Source: Streptacidiphilus sp041262525
Lineage (GTDB): Bacteria; Actinomycetota; Actinomycetes; Streptomycetales; Streptomycetaceae
Assembly (NCBI RefSeq): GCF_041262525.1
Contig: NZ_JBGCCK010000013.1
Span: 1 to 64,000 of the forward strand
DNA length: 64,000 nt
Direction: 5' to 3'
This document shows positions 25,793-34,136 of the stretch, piece after piece; the stretch's first letter is position 1; the number at the start of each line of letters is the position of its first letter. The translations under genes were made by a program, and so were the position numbers. The notes below the pieces were generated by a model. That model did no database searches. It was given only the letters and a program-made list of their open reading frames with translations, and had not been told where the DNA came from.

Positions 25793-26752
25793 TCAGGAAG
25801 ACAGGCCGTTGGCCTTCAGCCAGGCGTCCGCCACCGCCAGCGGGTCGGCGCCGCTCGCGCCGACCTGGGCGTCCAGGTCCATCAGCGCCGCGGTGGTGAG
25901 CTTCGCCGAGACCGCGTTCAGCGCGTCCCCCGCGCCGCTGGGCAGCGTCTTGGCGGCCAGCGGCAGCACGTTCTGGAAGCCGAAGAGGCCCTTGTCGTCG
26001 ACCAGGGTCACCCAGCCGTTCTTCTTGATCGACGAGTCCGTGGTGAAGATGTCCGCGACCTGGACGTCACCGTTCTTCAGCGCCGCCTCGGAGAGCGCGC
26101 CGCCGGCGTCCAGGGCCTTGAAGCCCTTGAAGGTCAGGTTGTACTTGCTCTTCAGGCCGACGATGCCCTGCTCACGGGTCTGGAACTCCGGCGCGCCACC
26201 GATGGTCAGGCTGCTCGCGATCTTCGACAGCGAGCTGATCGTCGAGGTGGCGGTCAGGCTGTACTTCTTCGCCGTCGGCGCGTCGACGGTCAGCGAGTCC
26301 TTGTCCTCCGCCGCCGACGGCGTCAGCAGCTGAAGGTTCGGGGCGAGCTTGGCGGAGGTCTGGGCGTCGGTGTCGGCGACGCTGGCCGCGGCCGCCTTCG
26401 GGTCCAGGTAGGAGAGCAGCGAGCCGTTGTACTCCGGCATCAGGGTGATCTGGCCGCTCTTCATCAGGCCGTAGGAGATCTCGCGGCTGCCGATGTTGGC
26501 GTGGTACTTCACGGTGAAGCCCTTGGCCTTCAGCGCCTCGCCGTAGATGTCGGCCAGGATCGTGCTCTCGGCGAAGTTGTTGCTGCCGATGGTGATGGTG
26601 CCACCCGCCACGGGAGTGGTCGGGGCCACCAGCGGGTTGCTGTTGTTGGAGCTGGACGAACCGCACGCGGAGAGGCTCACAGCAGCTGCGGAGGCGACAA
26701 GCACGGCCGCTATACGGGTGCGACTGGAGGAGGAGGTGAAAGAGGAGGTCAC
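25793..26752 (-). CDS. Osmoprotectant (glycine betaine/choline) ABC transporter substrate-binding lipoprotein
   Basis: This ProX/OpuCC-type binding protein has about 319 residues. The signal peptide RIAAVLVASAAAVSLSAC ends in the lipobox LSAC, followed by a Ser/Asn linker. The mature part begins TITIGSNNFAESTILADIYG, typical of the OpuAC family. The chosen GTG at 26752 places the signal properly; a longer frame to 26833 adds an unlikely N-terminus. Its ABC partners are probably the ATPase and two permeases at 31370-33860 on the same strand, but a conservon on the opposite strand lies between. Choline, betaine or carnitine are likely ligands by family. Confidence 0.88.
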   Translation of the reverse strand: MTSSFTSSSSRTRIAAVLVASAAAVSLSACGSSSSNNSNPLVAPTTPVAGGTITIGSNNFAESTILADIYGEALKAKGFTVKYHANIGSREISYGLMKSGQITLMPEYNGSLLSYLDPKAAAASVADTDAQTSAKLAPNLQLLTPSAAEDKDSLTVDAPTAKKYSLTATSTISSLSKIASSLTIGGAPEFQTREQGIVGLKSKYNLTFKGFKALDAGGALSEAALKNGDVQVADIFTTDSSIKKNGWVTLVDDKGLFGFQNVLPLAAKTLPSGAGDALNAVSAKLTTAALMDLDAQVGASGADPLAVADAWLKANGLSS

Positions 26753-27085
26753 TGTTCCATTCCGGCATCTTGGAAGCGTTCGCTGACGCGACGATCGGTT
26801 TCGCTGTTCTGTCTCACGGATGATCAAAACCATTGGTGAAGAGGCGAGTCAACGCCCTTCTGGTCACGATCCACCCCCGCGACCGACCGATAGTGGTCCT
26901 CCGGTGGCCGAAACAGGAAGCCCAACCCGGGCTTTGTAGCGCAAAGTTCACAGGCGACTCTGACAAACCGGCCGGGGAACCGGTAGTCTCGCCGCGGTCA
27001 CGGGTTCGGGGGGCGGGCTCAGGTTCGACCTGATCGAAAGAGCAATCGTCAACACGTAGGCTCGCAGGGGCAGTAGGAGTTCCTC

Positions 27086-29680
27086 TTGTCCTCCCTGGAC
27101 ACCTTGGCCGACCGGCTCGGACGCCGTCTGGCCCGACTGCCGTTCCGGCGCAAACTCAATGTGCTGATCGCGGTCCCGCTCGCCATGATCTCGGTGCTCT
27201 TCGCCGTCTACGTGAACGGCCAGGTCAGCCAGGCGCAGTCCGCCGCGCACGAGGCCGCCCTGCTCGGCGCGAGCGGGAGCGTCGCGGAGCTCGTCGACGA
27301 CCTGCAACAGGAGCAGGGCCAGGCGATCCTCTACTTCGAGAGCTATTCGGAGTCGCCGCGCGACAAGGACCGGATCCTCACCGACTACCTGGCCGCCCAG
27401 CGGGCGACCGACCATCAGGCCGACAAGGTCCGCTCGACCTTCGGGTCGAGCCTTCCGGTGGACATCGCCGCCGTCCTGGACGGGATGAGCGCCGCGCTCG
27501 ACACCCCGCGCACCGCCGTCGCGGACGGAAAGCTGCCGACCGACAACATCGACACGGCCTACAACCCGCTGACCGAGGCGCTGCTCAACGGACTCCACCT
27601 GACCGCGCCGCAGCAGGACCAGACCACCGCACGGCTGGCCGACGAGCTGGAGGCGCTGCTCTGGGTGAACGCGGCGCACGCCCAGTTCGAGACGGCGCTG
27701 CTCTCCGCCCAGACCGGCAACGTGGACGCGCTCTCGCAGTTCAGCGCGACCGAGGGCGCTTTCCGGCTCTACCAGTTCCAGCTCGCGCGCTTCCAGCAGA
27801 TCGCGAACAACGCGCCGCGCGCGAAGCTGGTCGGCAACATCGACTTCAACGTCCACGAGACGGCCCTCGACGCCGCGCACGCCGAACTCCTGCTGCAGGC
27901 CAGCGGCATGGGCGACACCAGGAAGCTGAGCAAGGCGGAGGGGTGGCAGCGGGCGCAGAACCTGCAGCCCGACGTCGTGGCCGAGTCGCAGCAGCGACTG
28001 GCGATCACCCGCCAGCTGATCCCGGAGATCGCCGCCGAGGCGCACGCCGCCTCGGTGCAGGCCTGGTGGCAGGCCTCGCTGCTGCTGGGACTGGCAGCGC
28101 TGATCTTCTTCGGCTGGGTCGCGCTGCTGGCGCTGATCCGCCGCTCGATCCTCGGCCCGCTCCAGCGCGTGACCGAGGCGGCCCGCCGGGTCTCCGAGCT
28201 CTCCGCGCAGGAGCTGGCCCGGGTCGCGGACGAGGACTCGGCCGAGGGCGCGGACAGCACTCCGAACCTGGAGGACCTGCCGATCCTGGCGGAGGACGAG
28301 ATCGGCGAGCTCGCCAAGGCGTTCAACCAGGTCCAGCAGACCGCGGGCGCGCTGCTGGAACGGCAGGTGCAGAGCCGGCGGAACATCGCCGAGATGTTCG
28401 GCAACGTCGGCCGCCGCGTCGCCAACCTGACCGGCCGCCAGCTGACGCTGATCGACTCCGTCGAGCGCGGCGAGACCGACCCCGAGCTGTTGGACCAGCT
28501 CTACCGGATCGACCACATCGCGGTGCGCCTGCAACGCAACGCGGACTCGCTGATGCTGCTGGCCGGCATCAGGGACACCGAACTGGACGGCCGTCCGGCC
28601 GAGCTGACACATGTCGTGCGCGCGGCGCTCGGGCAGATCGAGGGCTTCGAGCGGGTCCGCCTCGCGGCGGAGGCCGACGCGACGGTCTCGCCGGACGTCG
28701 TCGGCGACCTGGTGCTGATGCTTGCGGAGCTGCTGGAGAACGCGGTCTCCTTCTCGCCCGCGCACAGCGAGGTCGCGGTGACGATTCGCGAGCAGGGCGG
28801 GCAGGCGGTCCTGGAGATCGTCGACCACGGTCTGGGCATGAGCTCGGAGCGGCTGGCCGAGGAGAACGCGCGACTGGTCCGCCGCGAGCGGCTGGACCTG
28901 GCGCCGACCCGGGTGCTCGGCCTCTTCGTCGTCGGCGCGCTCGCCCGCCGCTGGGGCGTCCAGGTCACCCTGGCCCGCACCCCCGGCGGCGGCGTGACCA
29001 GCAGGGTGGCGGTCCCGACGGACCTGGTCACCCCGACCACGCCCCGGGCCGGCCGCACCTGGTCCCCGACGGGTTCGCTCGCCGACACGGAAGCGCCCGC
29101 GTCGGTGTTGCCCACGTCGGTGCTGCCCGCCTCGGCGTCCGCGCCCGCGGCTGCGGTGGTGGCGGCCGCAGCGGCCGCCGTCGCGCTGCCGACGCGCGAG
29201 GCGGGCGTCGACCGCGGCGGCTGGCGCGAGCCGGACCTGGAACCCAGCGCCGACCTGTTCGCCCCGCGCCGCGAGCCCGAAGCCCGGCACGCCCGCCCGG
29301 CCGAGCCTGCCACCCCGGCCCTCCCCCGCAGCCGCGCTCCGCGTGAACTCCCGTCCGCCACACAAGGTTCGGCGACCTCTTCGGCGGGCCTCCCGCTGCG
29401 CAAGCCGGCGGCGGCGGCGCCGGCCGAGCCCTCCCCGTCGCGGGGGGACGACCGCGACGAGGAGACGCGCGGACCGCTGCGACGACGGGTGCGCGGGGCG
29501 ACCCTGCGCGAAGACCAGGGCATCGGCGACCGGATCGCTGCCAGACCGGCCGACCCGGAGGAAGTCCGGTCCGAGCTGGAGGAGTTCGAGGACGCCGTGA
29601 ACCGCGCCGAGCGCGACAGCACACACAGCCCCACCGGCACCACCGGTAACCCCAAGAAGACGGAAGGAGTGGGACAGTGA
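27086..29680 (+). CDS. cvnA: Conservon sensor kinase-like protein CvnA (nitrate/nitrite-sensing-type domain)
   Basis: This 864-residue membrane protein is the first gene of a cvnABCD conservon. A first membrane helix (about 24-45) is followed by an extracytoplasmic NIT-type helical domain to about 330, a second helix (about 332-352), a HAMP-like linker, and a histidine-kinase ATPase domain (about 530-645) with LAELLENAVSFSP as N-box and DHGLGMSS as G1. A low-complexity Ala/Pro/Arg tail makes up the last 200 residues. CvnA proteins are thought to recruit the roadblock, DUF742 and GTPase partners to the membrane. The TTG start at 27086 has AGTAGGAG upstream. The stop overlaps the start of cvnB (GTGA), indicating translational coupling. 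Confidence 0.9.
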   Translation: MSSLDTLADRLGRRLARLPFRRKLNVLIAVPLAMISVLFAVYVNGQVSQAQSAAHEAALLGASGSVAELVDDLQQEQGQAILYFESYSESPRDKDRILTDYLAAQRATDHQADKVRSTFGSSLPVDIAAVLDGMSAALDTPRTAVADGKLPTDNIDTAYNPLTEALLNGLHLTAPQQDQTTARLADELEALLWVNAAHAQFETALLSAQTGNVDALSQFSATEGAFRLYQFQLARFQQIANNAPRAKLVGNIDFNVHETALDAAHAELLLQASGMGDTRKLSKAEGWQRAQNLQPDVVAESQQRLAITRQLIPEIAAEAHAASVQAWWQASLLLGLAALIFFGWVALLALIRRSILGPLQRVTEAARRVSELSAQELARVADEDSAEGADSTPNLEDLPILAEDEIGELAKAFNQVQQTAGALLERQVQSRRNIAEMFGNVGRRVANLTGRQLTLIDSVERGETDPELLDQLYRIDHIAVRLQRNADSLMLLAGIRDTELDGRPAELTHVVRAALGQIEGFERVRLAAEADATVSPDVVGDLVLMLAELLENAVSFSPAHSEVAVTIREQGGQAVLEIVDHGLGMSSERLAEENARLVRRERLDLAPTRVLGLFVVGALARRWGVQVTLARTPGGGVTSRVAVPTDLVTPTTPRAGRTWSPTGSLADTEAPASVLPTSVLPASASAPAAAVVAAAAAAVALPTREAGVDRGGWREPDLEPSADLFAPRREPEARHARPAEPATPALPRSRAPRELPSATQGSATSSAGLPLRKPAAAAPAEPSPSRGDDRDEETRGPLRRRVRGATLREDQGIGDRIAARPADPEEVRSELEEFEDAVNRAERDSTHSPTGTTGNPKKTEGVGQ

Positions 29681-30117
29681 CCACCGAGCCCACCGTGCAG
29701 GACCTGCAGAGCGCCGCGGCGGACTTCACCTGGCTGCTGGGCCGCTTCGCCACCGATACCGCCGGCGTGGTCGACGCCATCGCGGTCTCCTCCGACGGCC
29801 TCCTGATCGCCGTCTCCCGGCTGCGCGACCACGCCGACTCCGAGCGGCTGGCGGCGATCGTCTCCGGCATCACCAGCCTGGCGGCGGGGGCCTCGGGCAA
29901 CTACGGCCTGGGCGGCCTGAACAAGGTCATCATCGACCTGGAGGGCGGCCACCTGCTGGTCTCCTCGATCGGCAACGGCTGCGTGCTCGGGGTGGTGGCC
30001 TCCAAGGAGGCCAAGCTCGGCAACATCGCCTACGAGATGACGCTCTTCGCCAACCGGGCCGGCGCCGCGCTGAGTCCCCAGCTGATCATGGAGTTGAAGA
30101 ACGGCGTCGGGGCGTGA
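29677..30117 (+). CDS. cvnB: Conservon roadblock/LC7 protein CvnB
   Basis: This 146-residue roadblock/LC7 domain protein is recognised by FTWLLGRFATDTAGVVDAIA, the central SDGLLIAVSR strand and the GGHLLVSSIGNGCVLGVVAS segment. In actinobacterial conservons, CvnB acts with the Ras-like GTPase CvnD, similar to MglB with MglA, as a regulator or scaffold. It overlaps cvnA by four bases and cvnC by four bases, so the genes form one tightly coupled operon. The GTG start is fixed by the overlap. Confidence 0.93.
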   Translation: MTTEPTVQDLQSAAADFTWLLGRFATDTAGVVDAIAVSSDGLLIAVSRLRDHADSERLAAIVSGITSLAAGASGNYGLGGLNKVIIDLEGGHLLVSSIGNGCVLGVVASKEAKLGNIAYEMTLFANRAGAALSPQLIMELKNGVGA

Positions 30118-30614
30118 GCGTCGCCGGACGCGGTGACGCGGTGGTCCGCCCGTTGCGGCCCTACGTCATGGCGGACGACGACGAACCGGCGAAGCCGGTG
30201 AAGCCCGGCGCGATCGGCCAGGCCCCCGAGCCGCAGCGACGCAGCCTGGCCGTGCGGCCCTTCCTGGTCACCGCGGGACGCGTCAGCGACGACGCGAAGC
30301 TCCCGCTGGAGACGCAGGTCGTGGCCACCAACGACGGCCTCACCGCGCTGCCGACGCTCACCTTCGAACAGCACGACATCGTCGCGGCCTGCCGCGCACC
30401 GCTGTCGCTCGCGGAGCTCGCTGCGCGACTCCACCTGCACCTGAACGTGGTGCGCGTGGTCGCAGGCGATCTGCGCTCCGCGCGCCAACTGACCGTCCAC
30501 GCACCCCAGGCCGGCACCGCCCACGATCTCTCCGTCCTGCGCCGGGTGATCGAGGGGCTGCGCGCCGTCCCCGACTCACGAGGCCTCACGCGTGACAACA
30601 ACCGCCCTGCCTAA
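30114..30614 (+). CDS. cvnC: Conservon DUF742 protein CvnC
   Basis: This 166-residue DUF742 protein has the family core VRPFLVTAGRVSD, an EQHDIVAACRAPLSLAELAARL segment resembling a winged helix, and VVAGDLRSARQLTVHAP. CvnC proteins have a predicted DNA-binding-like fold, but their action is not settled. The gene overlaps cvnB by four bases and cvnD by 23 bases. The GTG at 30114 is dictated by overlap with the cvnB stop. Confidence 0.93.
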   Translation: MSVAGRGDAVVRPLRPYVMADDDEPAKPVKPGAIGQAPEPQRRSLAVRPFLVTAGRVSDDAKLPLETQVVATNDGLTALPTLTFEQHDIVAACRAPLSLAELAARLHLHLNVVRVVAGDLRSARQLTVHAPQAGTAHDLSVLRRVIEGLRAVPDSRGLTRDNNRPA

Positions 30615-31185
30615 CTCCTCCACGTCCGGCTCGGGCCGCCCGCCGCTGCCGGTCAAAATGGTGATCGCGGGCGGCTTCGGCGTGGGTAAGACCACGACCG
30701 TGGCATCGATATCGGAGATCGAACCGCTGACGACGGAGGCCTCCATCACGGAGGTCGCGGCCGGCGTCGACGACCTGACGCACACTCCGCACAAGACCAC
30801 CACGACGGTGGCGATGGACTTCGGCTGCATCACGCTGGACCCGACGCTGAAGTTGTATCTGTTCGGCACGCCGGGGCAGGACCGCTTCGGATTCATGTGG
30901 GACGACCTGGTGGCGGGCGCGCTGGGTGGGCTGGTGATCGTGGACACCCGCCGACTGGACGACTGCTTCGCGGCGGTGGACTACTTCGAGAACAAGGGCC
31001 TGCCCTTCGCGGTGGGCATCAACGTCTTCGACGGCAACCTCGACCACGACCTGGACGAGGTCCGCTGGGCGCTGGACATCCCCGACGCGGTCCCCCTCGT
31101 CCTCTTCGACGCGCGCGAACGCGGCAGCGTGCGGGACGCGTTGCTTGTGGTTCTGGAGCTCGCCCTGGAACGCGCGGAACGCTAG
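30592..31185 (+). CDS. cvnD: Conservon Ras-like GTPase CvnD
   Basis: This small GTP-binding protein of 197 residues has the P-loop GGFGVGKTT, a switch region with TTTTVAMDFG, the G3-like FGTPGQDRFGFMW and a GINVFDGN segment in place of the usual NKxD. This is the MglA-like actinobacterial GTPase that closes cvnABCD conservons. It probably cycles at the membrane with CvnA and CvnB to relay a developmental or nutritional signal. The GTG at 30592 lies inside the end of cvnC. No cytochrome P450 gene (the fifth gene of some conservons) follows; repeat copy F and the ABC transporter come next. Confidence 0.93.
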   Translation: MTTTALPNSSTSGSGRPPLPVKMVIAGGFGVGKTTTVASISEIEPLTTEASITEVAAGVDDLTHTPHKTTTTVAMDFGCITLDPTLKLYLFGTPGQDRFGFMWDDLVAGALGGLVIVDTRRLDDCFAAVDYFENKGLPFAVGINVFDGNLDHDLDEVRWALDIPDAVPLVLFDARERGSVRDALLVVLELALERAER

Positions 31186-31254
31186 GCAGACGGTCCAGTT
31201 ACAACTGATGCGCGCCTCCGGCGCGTGGGCGCGACAGGTCACGACAGAGGGCCA

Positions 31255-31368
31255 GTTGCACCACCAGGGGCGCGGGGAACTGCGCGACAAGCCACGGGCA
31301 TGCGGATGGTCCTCAACGCACAGGGCCATCCGCACAGGGTGGTTACTCGCGCAGTTCCCCGCGCCCCT
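31255..31368. repeat. Palindromic intergenic repeat, copy F (bidirectional terminator-like)
   Basis: GTTGCACCACCAGGGGCGCG starts the left arm and GCGCAGTTCCCCGCGCCCCT ends the right arm. The core has the GCGGATGG/CCATCCGC inverted repeat shared with copy D. It lies between cvnD and the convergent permease gene, 1 bp from the permease stop codon. Confidence 0.85.
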
Positions 31369-31369
31369 G

Positions 31370-32038
31370 TTAGCGCGAGCGCCGTACTCCAGGTGAGACA
31401 AGTGCCTTGCCCAGGATCCAGAAGACGCCCAGCGTCGCCAGCGCCAGGCCGGCCACCAGGACCGCGCCGCCGACGACCTTGTCGTAGCGGACCTGCGAGA
31501 GACCGTCGACGATGTAGCGGCCCAGGCCGCCGAAGGAGACGTACGCCGCGATCGTCGCCGTAGAGACGATCTGCACCGCGGCCGAGCGGATGCCGCTCAG
31601 GATCAGCGGGAGCGCCACCGGCAGTTCCACCTGCCAGAGCACGCGCGCCCACGGGAGTCCCATGCCGCGCGCAGCGTCGACCAGCGCGGGGTCCACGCCA
31701 CGCATCGCCTCGTACGTCGTCACCAGGATCGGCGGGACCGCCAGGGCCACCAGCGGAACCATCACCGGGGTGAGGCCGAGGCCCATCATGATGGTCAGCA
31801 GCACCAGCAGGCCGAAGGACGGCAGCGCCCGTGCAGCCGTGGCCAGCGCGGCGAGCGCGTTGCCGCCGCGGCCGGTGTGGCCGGTGAGCAGGCCCACCGG
31901 GAGGGCGATCAGCATCGCGATCGCGAGCGCCAGCAGCGAGTACTCCACGTGCTCGGCCAGCCGGGCCGGTACGCCGTCGGCGCCGGACCAGCGGGTCGGG
32001 TCGTCGAAGAAGGTCTGGGCGAAGCCGATCAGGTTCAC
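31370..32038 (-). CDS. Osmoprotectant ABC transporter permease (OpuCD-like)
   Basis: This membrane permease of 222 residues has five or six helices and the binding-protein-dependent transport signature around YEAMRGVDPALVDAARGMGL, which contacts the ATPase. GGLGRYIVDGLSQ is typical of the OpuCB/OpuCD/ProW group. The GTG at 32038 overlaps the upstream permease stop (GTGA), so the pair is translationally coupled. With the next permease it forms the membrane channel for betaine-type osmolytes. Confidence 0.9.
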   Translation of the reverse strand: MNLIGFAQTFFDDPTRWSGADGVPARLAEHVEYSLLALAIAMLIALPVGLLTGHTGRGGNALAALATAARALPSFGLLVLLTIMMGLGLTPVMVPLVALAVPPILVTTYEAMRGVDPALVDAARGMGLPWARVLWQVELPVALPLILSGIRSAAVQIVSTATIAAYVSFGGLGRYIVDGLSQVRYDKVVGGAVLVAGLALATLGVFWILGKALVSPGVRRSR

Positions 32039-32694
32039 GTGGTGGTCGCCTTCCTCGCCCAGGGCGTCAGCAGCCGTCGGGCCAGCACCAGCAGGGCGTC
32101 CAGCAGTACGCCGAGGACGGCGATGGTGAGCACCGCGTCCCAGGCGAGCAGCGGGCGGTGGTAGTTCATGGCGTCGGAGAGCAGGTTGCCCAGCGCGCCC
32201 TGGTTGCCGATCAGCATGCCGATGCTGACCAGGCTGATGCTGGAGACCGTGGCCACCCGCAGGCCCGCGATGATCGCCGGGACGGCGATCGGCAGTTCCA
32301 CCTGGAGATAGCGGCGCAGCGTGCCGAAGCCCATCGCAGTCGCGGCGGCCCGGGTCTCCTCGGCGACCGAGCGCATCCCGTCCACGATCGCCGGGACCAG
32401 CACCACCAGGGTGTAGATGGTCAGCGGGATCTCGACCGTGATCGGGGTCTCGCCGGTGACGTCGATCAGGAAGACGAAGAAGGCCAGCGAGGGAATCGCG
32501 TAGAAGACTGTCGCCATGCCCAGCACCGGCGGGTAGAGCCAGCGGAAGCGCGCGCAGAGCAGTCCGAGCGGCAGCGCCAGCAGCAGGCCCCAGAAGACGG
32601 GGAGCAGGGTGAGGTGGAGCTGCCAGCCCACCAGACCCCACCAGCTGTTCTGCAGGTCGCTCGGGACCTGGAAGAACCGGTCGAAGAAGCTCAC
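32035..32694 (-). CDS. Osmoprotectant ABC transporter permease (OpuCB-like)
   Basis: This 219-residue permease has the coupling-helix segment EETRAAATAMGFGTLRRYLQ and SIGMLIGNQGALGNLL, as in the OpuCB/ProW family. Five or six membrane helices are visible. It overlaps the ATPase gene upstream and the second permease gene downstream by four bases each, forming an ATPase-permease-permease operon. The binding-protein gene expected at the end of this operon is found 4.6 kb away at 25793-26752. Confidence 0.9.
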   Translation of the reverse strand: MSFFDRFFQVPSDLQNSWWGLVGWQLHLTLLPVFWGLLLALPLGLLCARFRWLYPPVLGMATVFYAIPSLAFFVFLIDVTGETPITVEIPLTIYTLVVLVPAIVDGMRSVAEETRAAATAMGFGTLRRYLQVELPIAVPAIIAGLRVATVSSISLVSIGMLIGNQGALGNLLSDAMNYHRPLLAWDAVLTIAVLGVLLDALLVLARRLLTPWARKATTT

Positions 32695-33860
32695 GCCAGG
32701 ACGCCCCGCTCGAGCCCGTCGCCGGTCCCGCCGGTCCCGCCGGTCCCGCCGGCAACGCTGCCGCGCTCGGCGTGCGCGCTCCGGATCGCGGAGGCGATGG
32801 TCTCCTGCGCGGCCACGCCGATCGCGCGGCCCTCGGCGTCGACGGCGACGGCCCAGCCGGTCGGCGAGAGGACCGCCGAGTCCAGCGCGGCGCGCAGCGA
32901 GTCGCGGCCGAGGGTGAAGGCGTGGCCGTGGGGCAGCAGCTCGTGGCGGACGCCGTCCGCGCGGTCCGCCGCGTGGGCCCAGCCGAGCGGGCGGCCCTCC
33001 TTGTCGGCGATCAGCACGTAAGGGGTCTGCGGAATGCTGTGGGCCCGGATCTGCTCGGCCGTGCTGTCCTCGGCGACGATCGGCTCGGCGGTGAGCTCAA
33101 GACCGGCCGAGGTGAAGAAGGACAGGTGCCGGATGCCCCGGTCCGCGCCGAGGAAGTCCTCGACGAACGCGTCCGCCGGCGCGGAGAGCAGCTCGGGTGG
33201 CGGCGCGAACTGGGCCAGGTGACCGCCCTTGCGCAGCACCGCGACATGGTCACCGAGTTTGATGGCCTCGTCGATGTCGTGGGTGACGAAGACGATCGTC
33301 TTGCCGAGATCCGCCTGGATCCGCAGGAGTTCGTCCTGCAGGCCCTTGCGCACGATCGGGTCGACGGCGGAGAAGGGCTCGTCCATCAGCAGCACCGGCG
33401 GGTCCGCGGCCAGGGCGCGGGCGACGCCGACGCGCTGCTGCTGGCCGCCGGACAGCTGGTACGGGTAGCGCTTGGCGAGGGCGGGGTCGAGGCCGACCCG
33501 CTCCATCAGCTCCGTCGCCCGCTTCCGCGAGCGGGCGCGGTCCCAGCCGATCAGGCGGGGGACGGTGGCGATGTTCTCGATGATGGTCCGGTGCGGGAAG
33601 AGGCCCGCGTTCTGGATCACATAGCCCATGGAGCGGCGCAGCGCGTTGACCGGGCGTTCGCGTATGTCCTGGCCGTCCAGCAGGATCCGGCCACCGCTCG
33701 GCTCGATCATGCGGTTGATCATCCGCAGCGTGGTCGTCTTGCCACACCCGGACGGTCCCACCAGCACCGTGATCGATCGGTCGGGTATCTCCAGCGTCAG
33801 CCGGTCGACCGCGGTGGTCCCATCGGGATACCGCTTGGTGACGGCGTCGATCACAATCAC
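32691..33860 (-). CDS. Osmoprotectant ABC transporter ATP-binding protein (OpuCA/ProV-like)
   Basis: This ATPase of 389 residues has Walker A GPSGCGKTT, the signature LSGGQQQRV, Walker B VLLMDEPFSAVD and the switch histidine in VTHD. After the nucleotide-binding domain (about 1-240) comes a divergent CBS-like region (about 255-370), the module that senses ionic strength in OpuA-type transporters. The last 20 residues are a Gly/Thr repeat. It energises uptake of betaine, choline or similar osmolytes. The GTG start at 33860 gives MIVIDAVTKRYPDG, the usual N-terminus. Confidence 0.92.
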   Translation of the reverse strand: MIVIDAVTKRYPDGTTAVDRLTLEIPDRSITVLVGPSGCGKTTTLRMINRMIEPSGGRILLDGQDIRERPVNALRRSMGYVIQNAGLFPHRTIIENIATVPRLIGWDRARSRKRATELMERVGLDPALAKRYPYQLSGGQQQRVGVARALAADPPVLLMDEPFSAVDPIVRKGLQDELLRIQADLGKTIVFVTHDIDEAIKLGDHVAVLRKGGHLAQFAPPPELLSAPADAFVEDFLGADRGIRHLSFFTSAGLELTAEPIVAEDSTAEQIRAHSIPQTPYVLIADKEGRPLGWAHAADRADGVRHELLPHGHAFTLGRDSLRAALDSAVLSPTGWAVAVDAEGRAIGVAAQETIASAIRSAHAERGSVAGGTGGTGGTGDGLERGVLA

Positions 33861-34136
33861 GAGTGCGTTGCGCCCTTCGGGCCTCAGTACCGGCTTGATA
33901 ACGACCCCTCATCTTCCTGTGGGGGCGCCGCGAGCGTCAATGCGCGCATGTTCGGGCTTCGTTACAAACAGCGCACTTGTGACCCCCGCCGTTCCGTTCG
34001 CATCCGCTCCTGTGGCAGAGTCGGCCCCTAATACCCCGGAAGACAGGGACCGACACCGGTCTCTCAGGGACCCCACACCGAGGCTTGCTACATTGCGCAG
34101 CCGAGTGCCGGGACCGCCGCTGCAGAGGATGGGACA

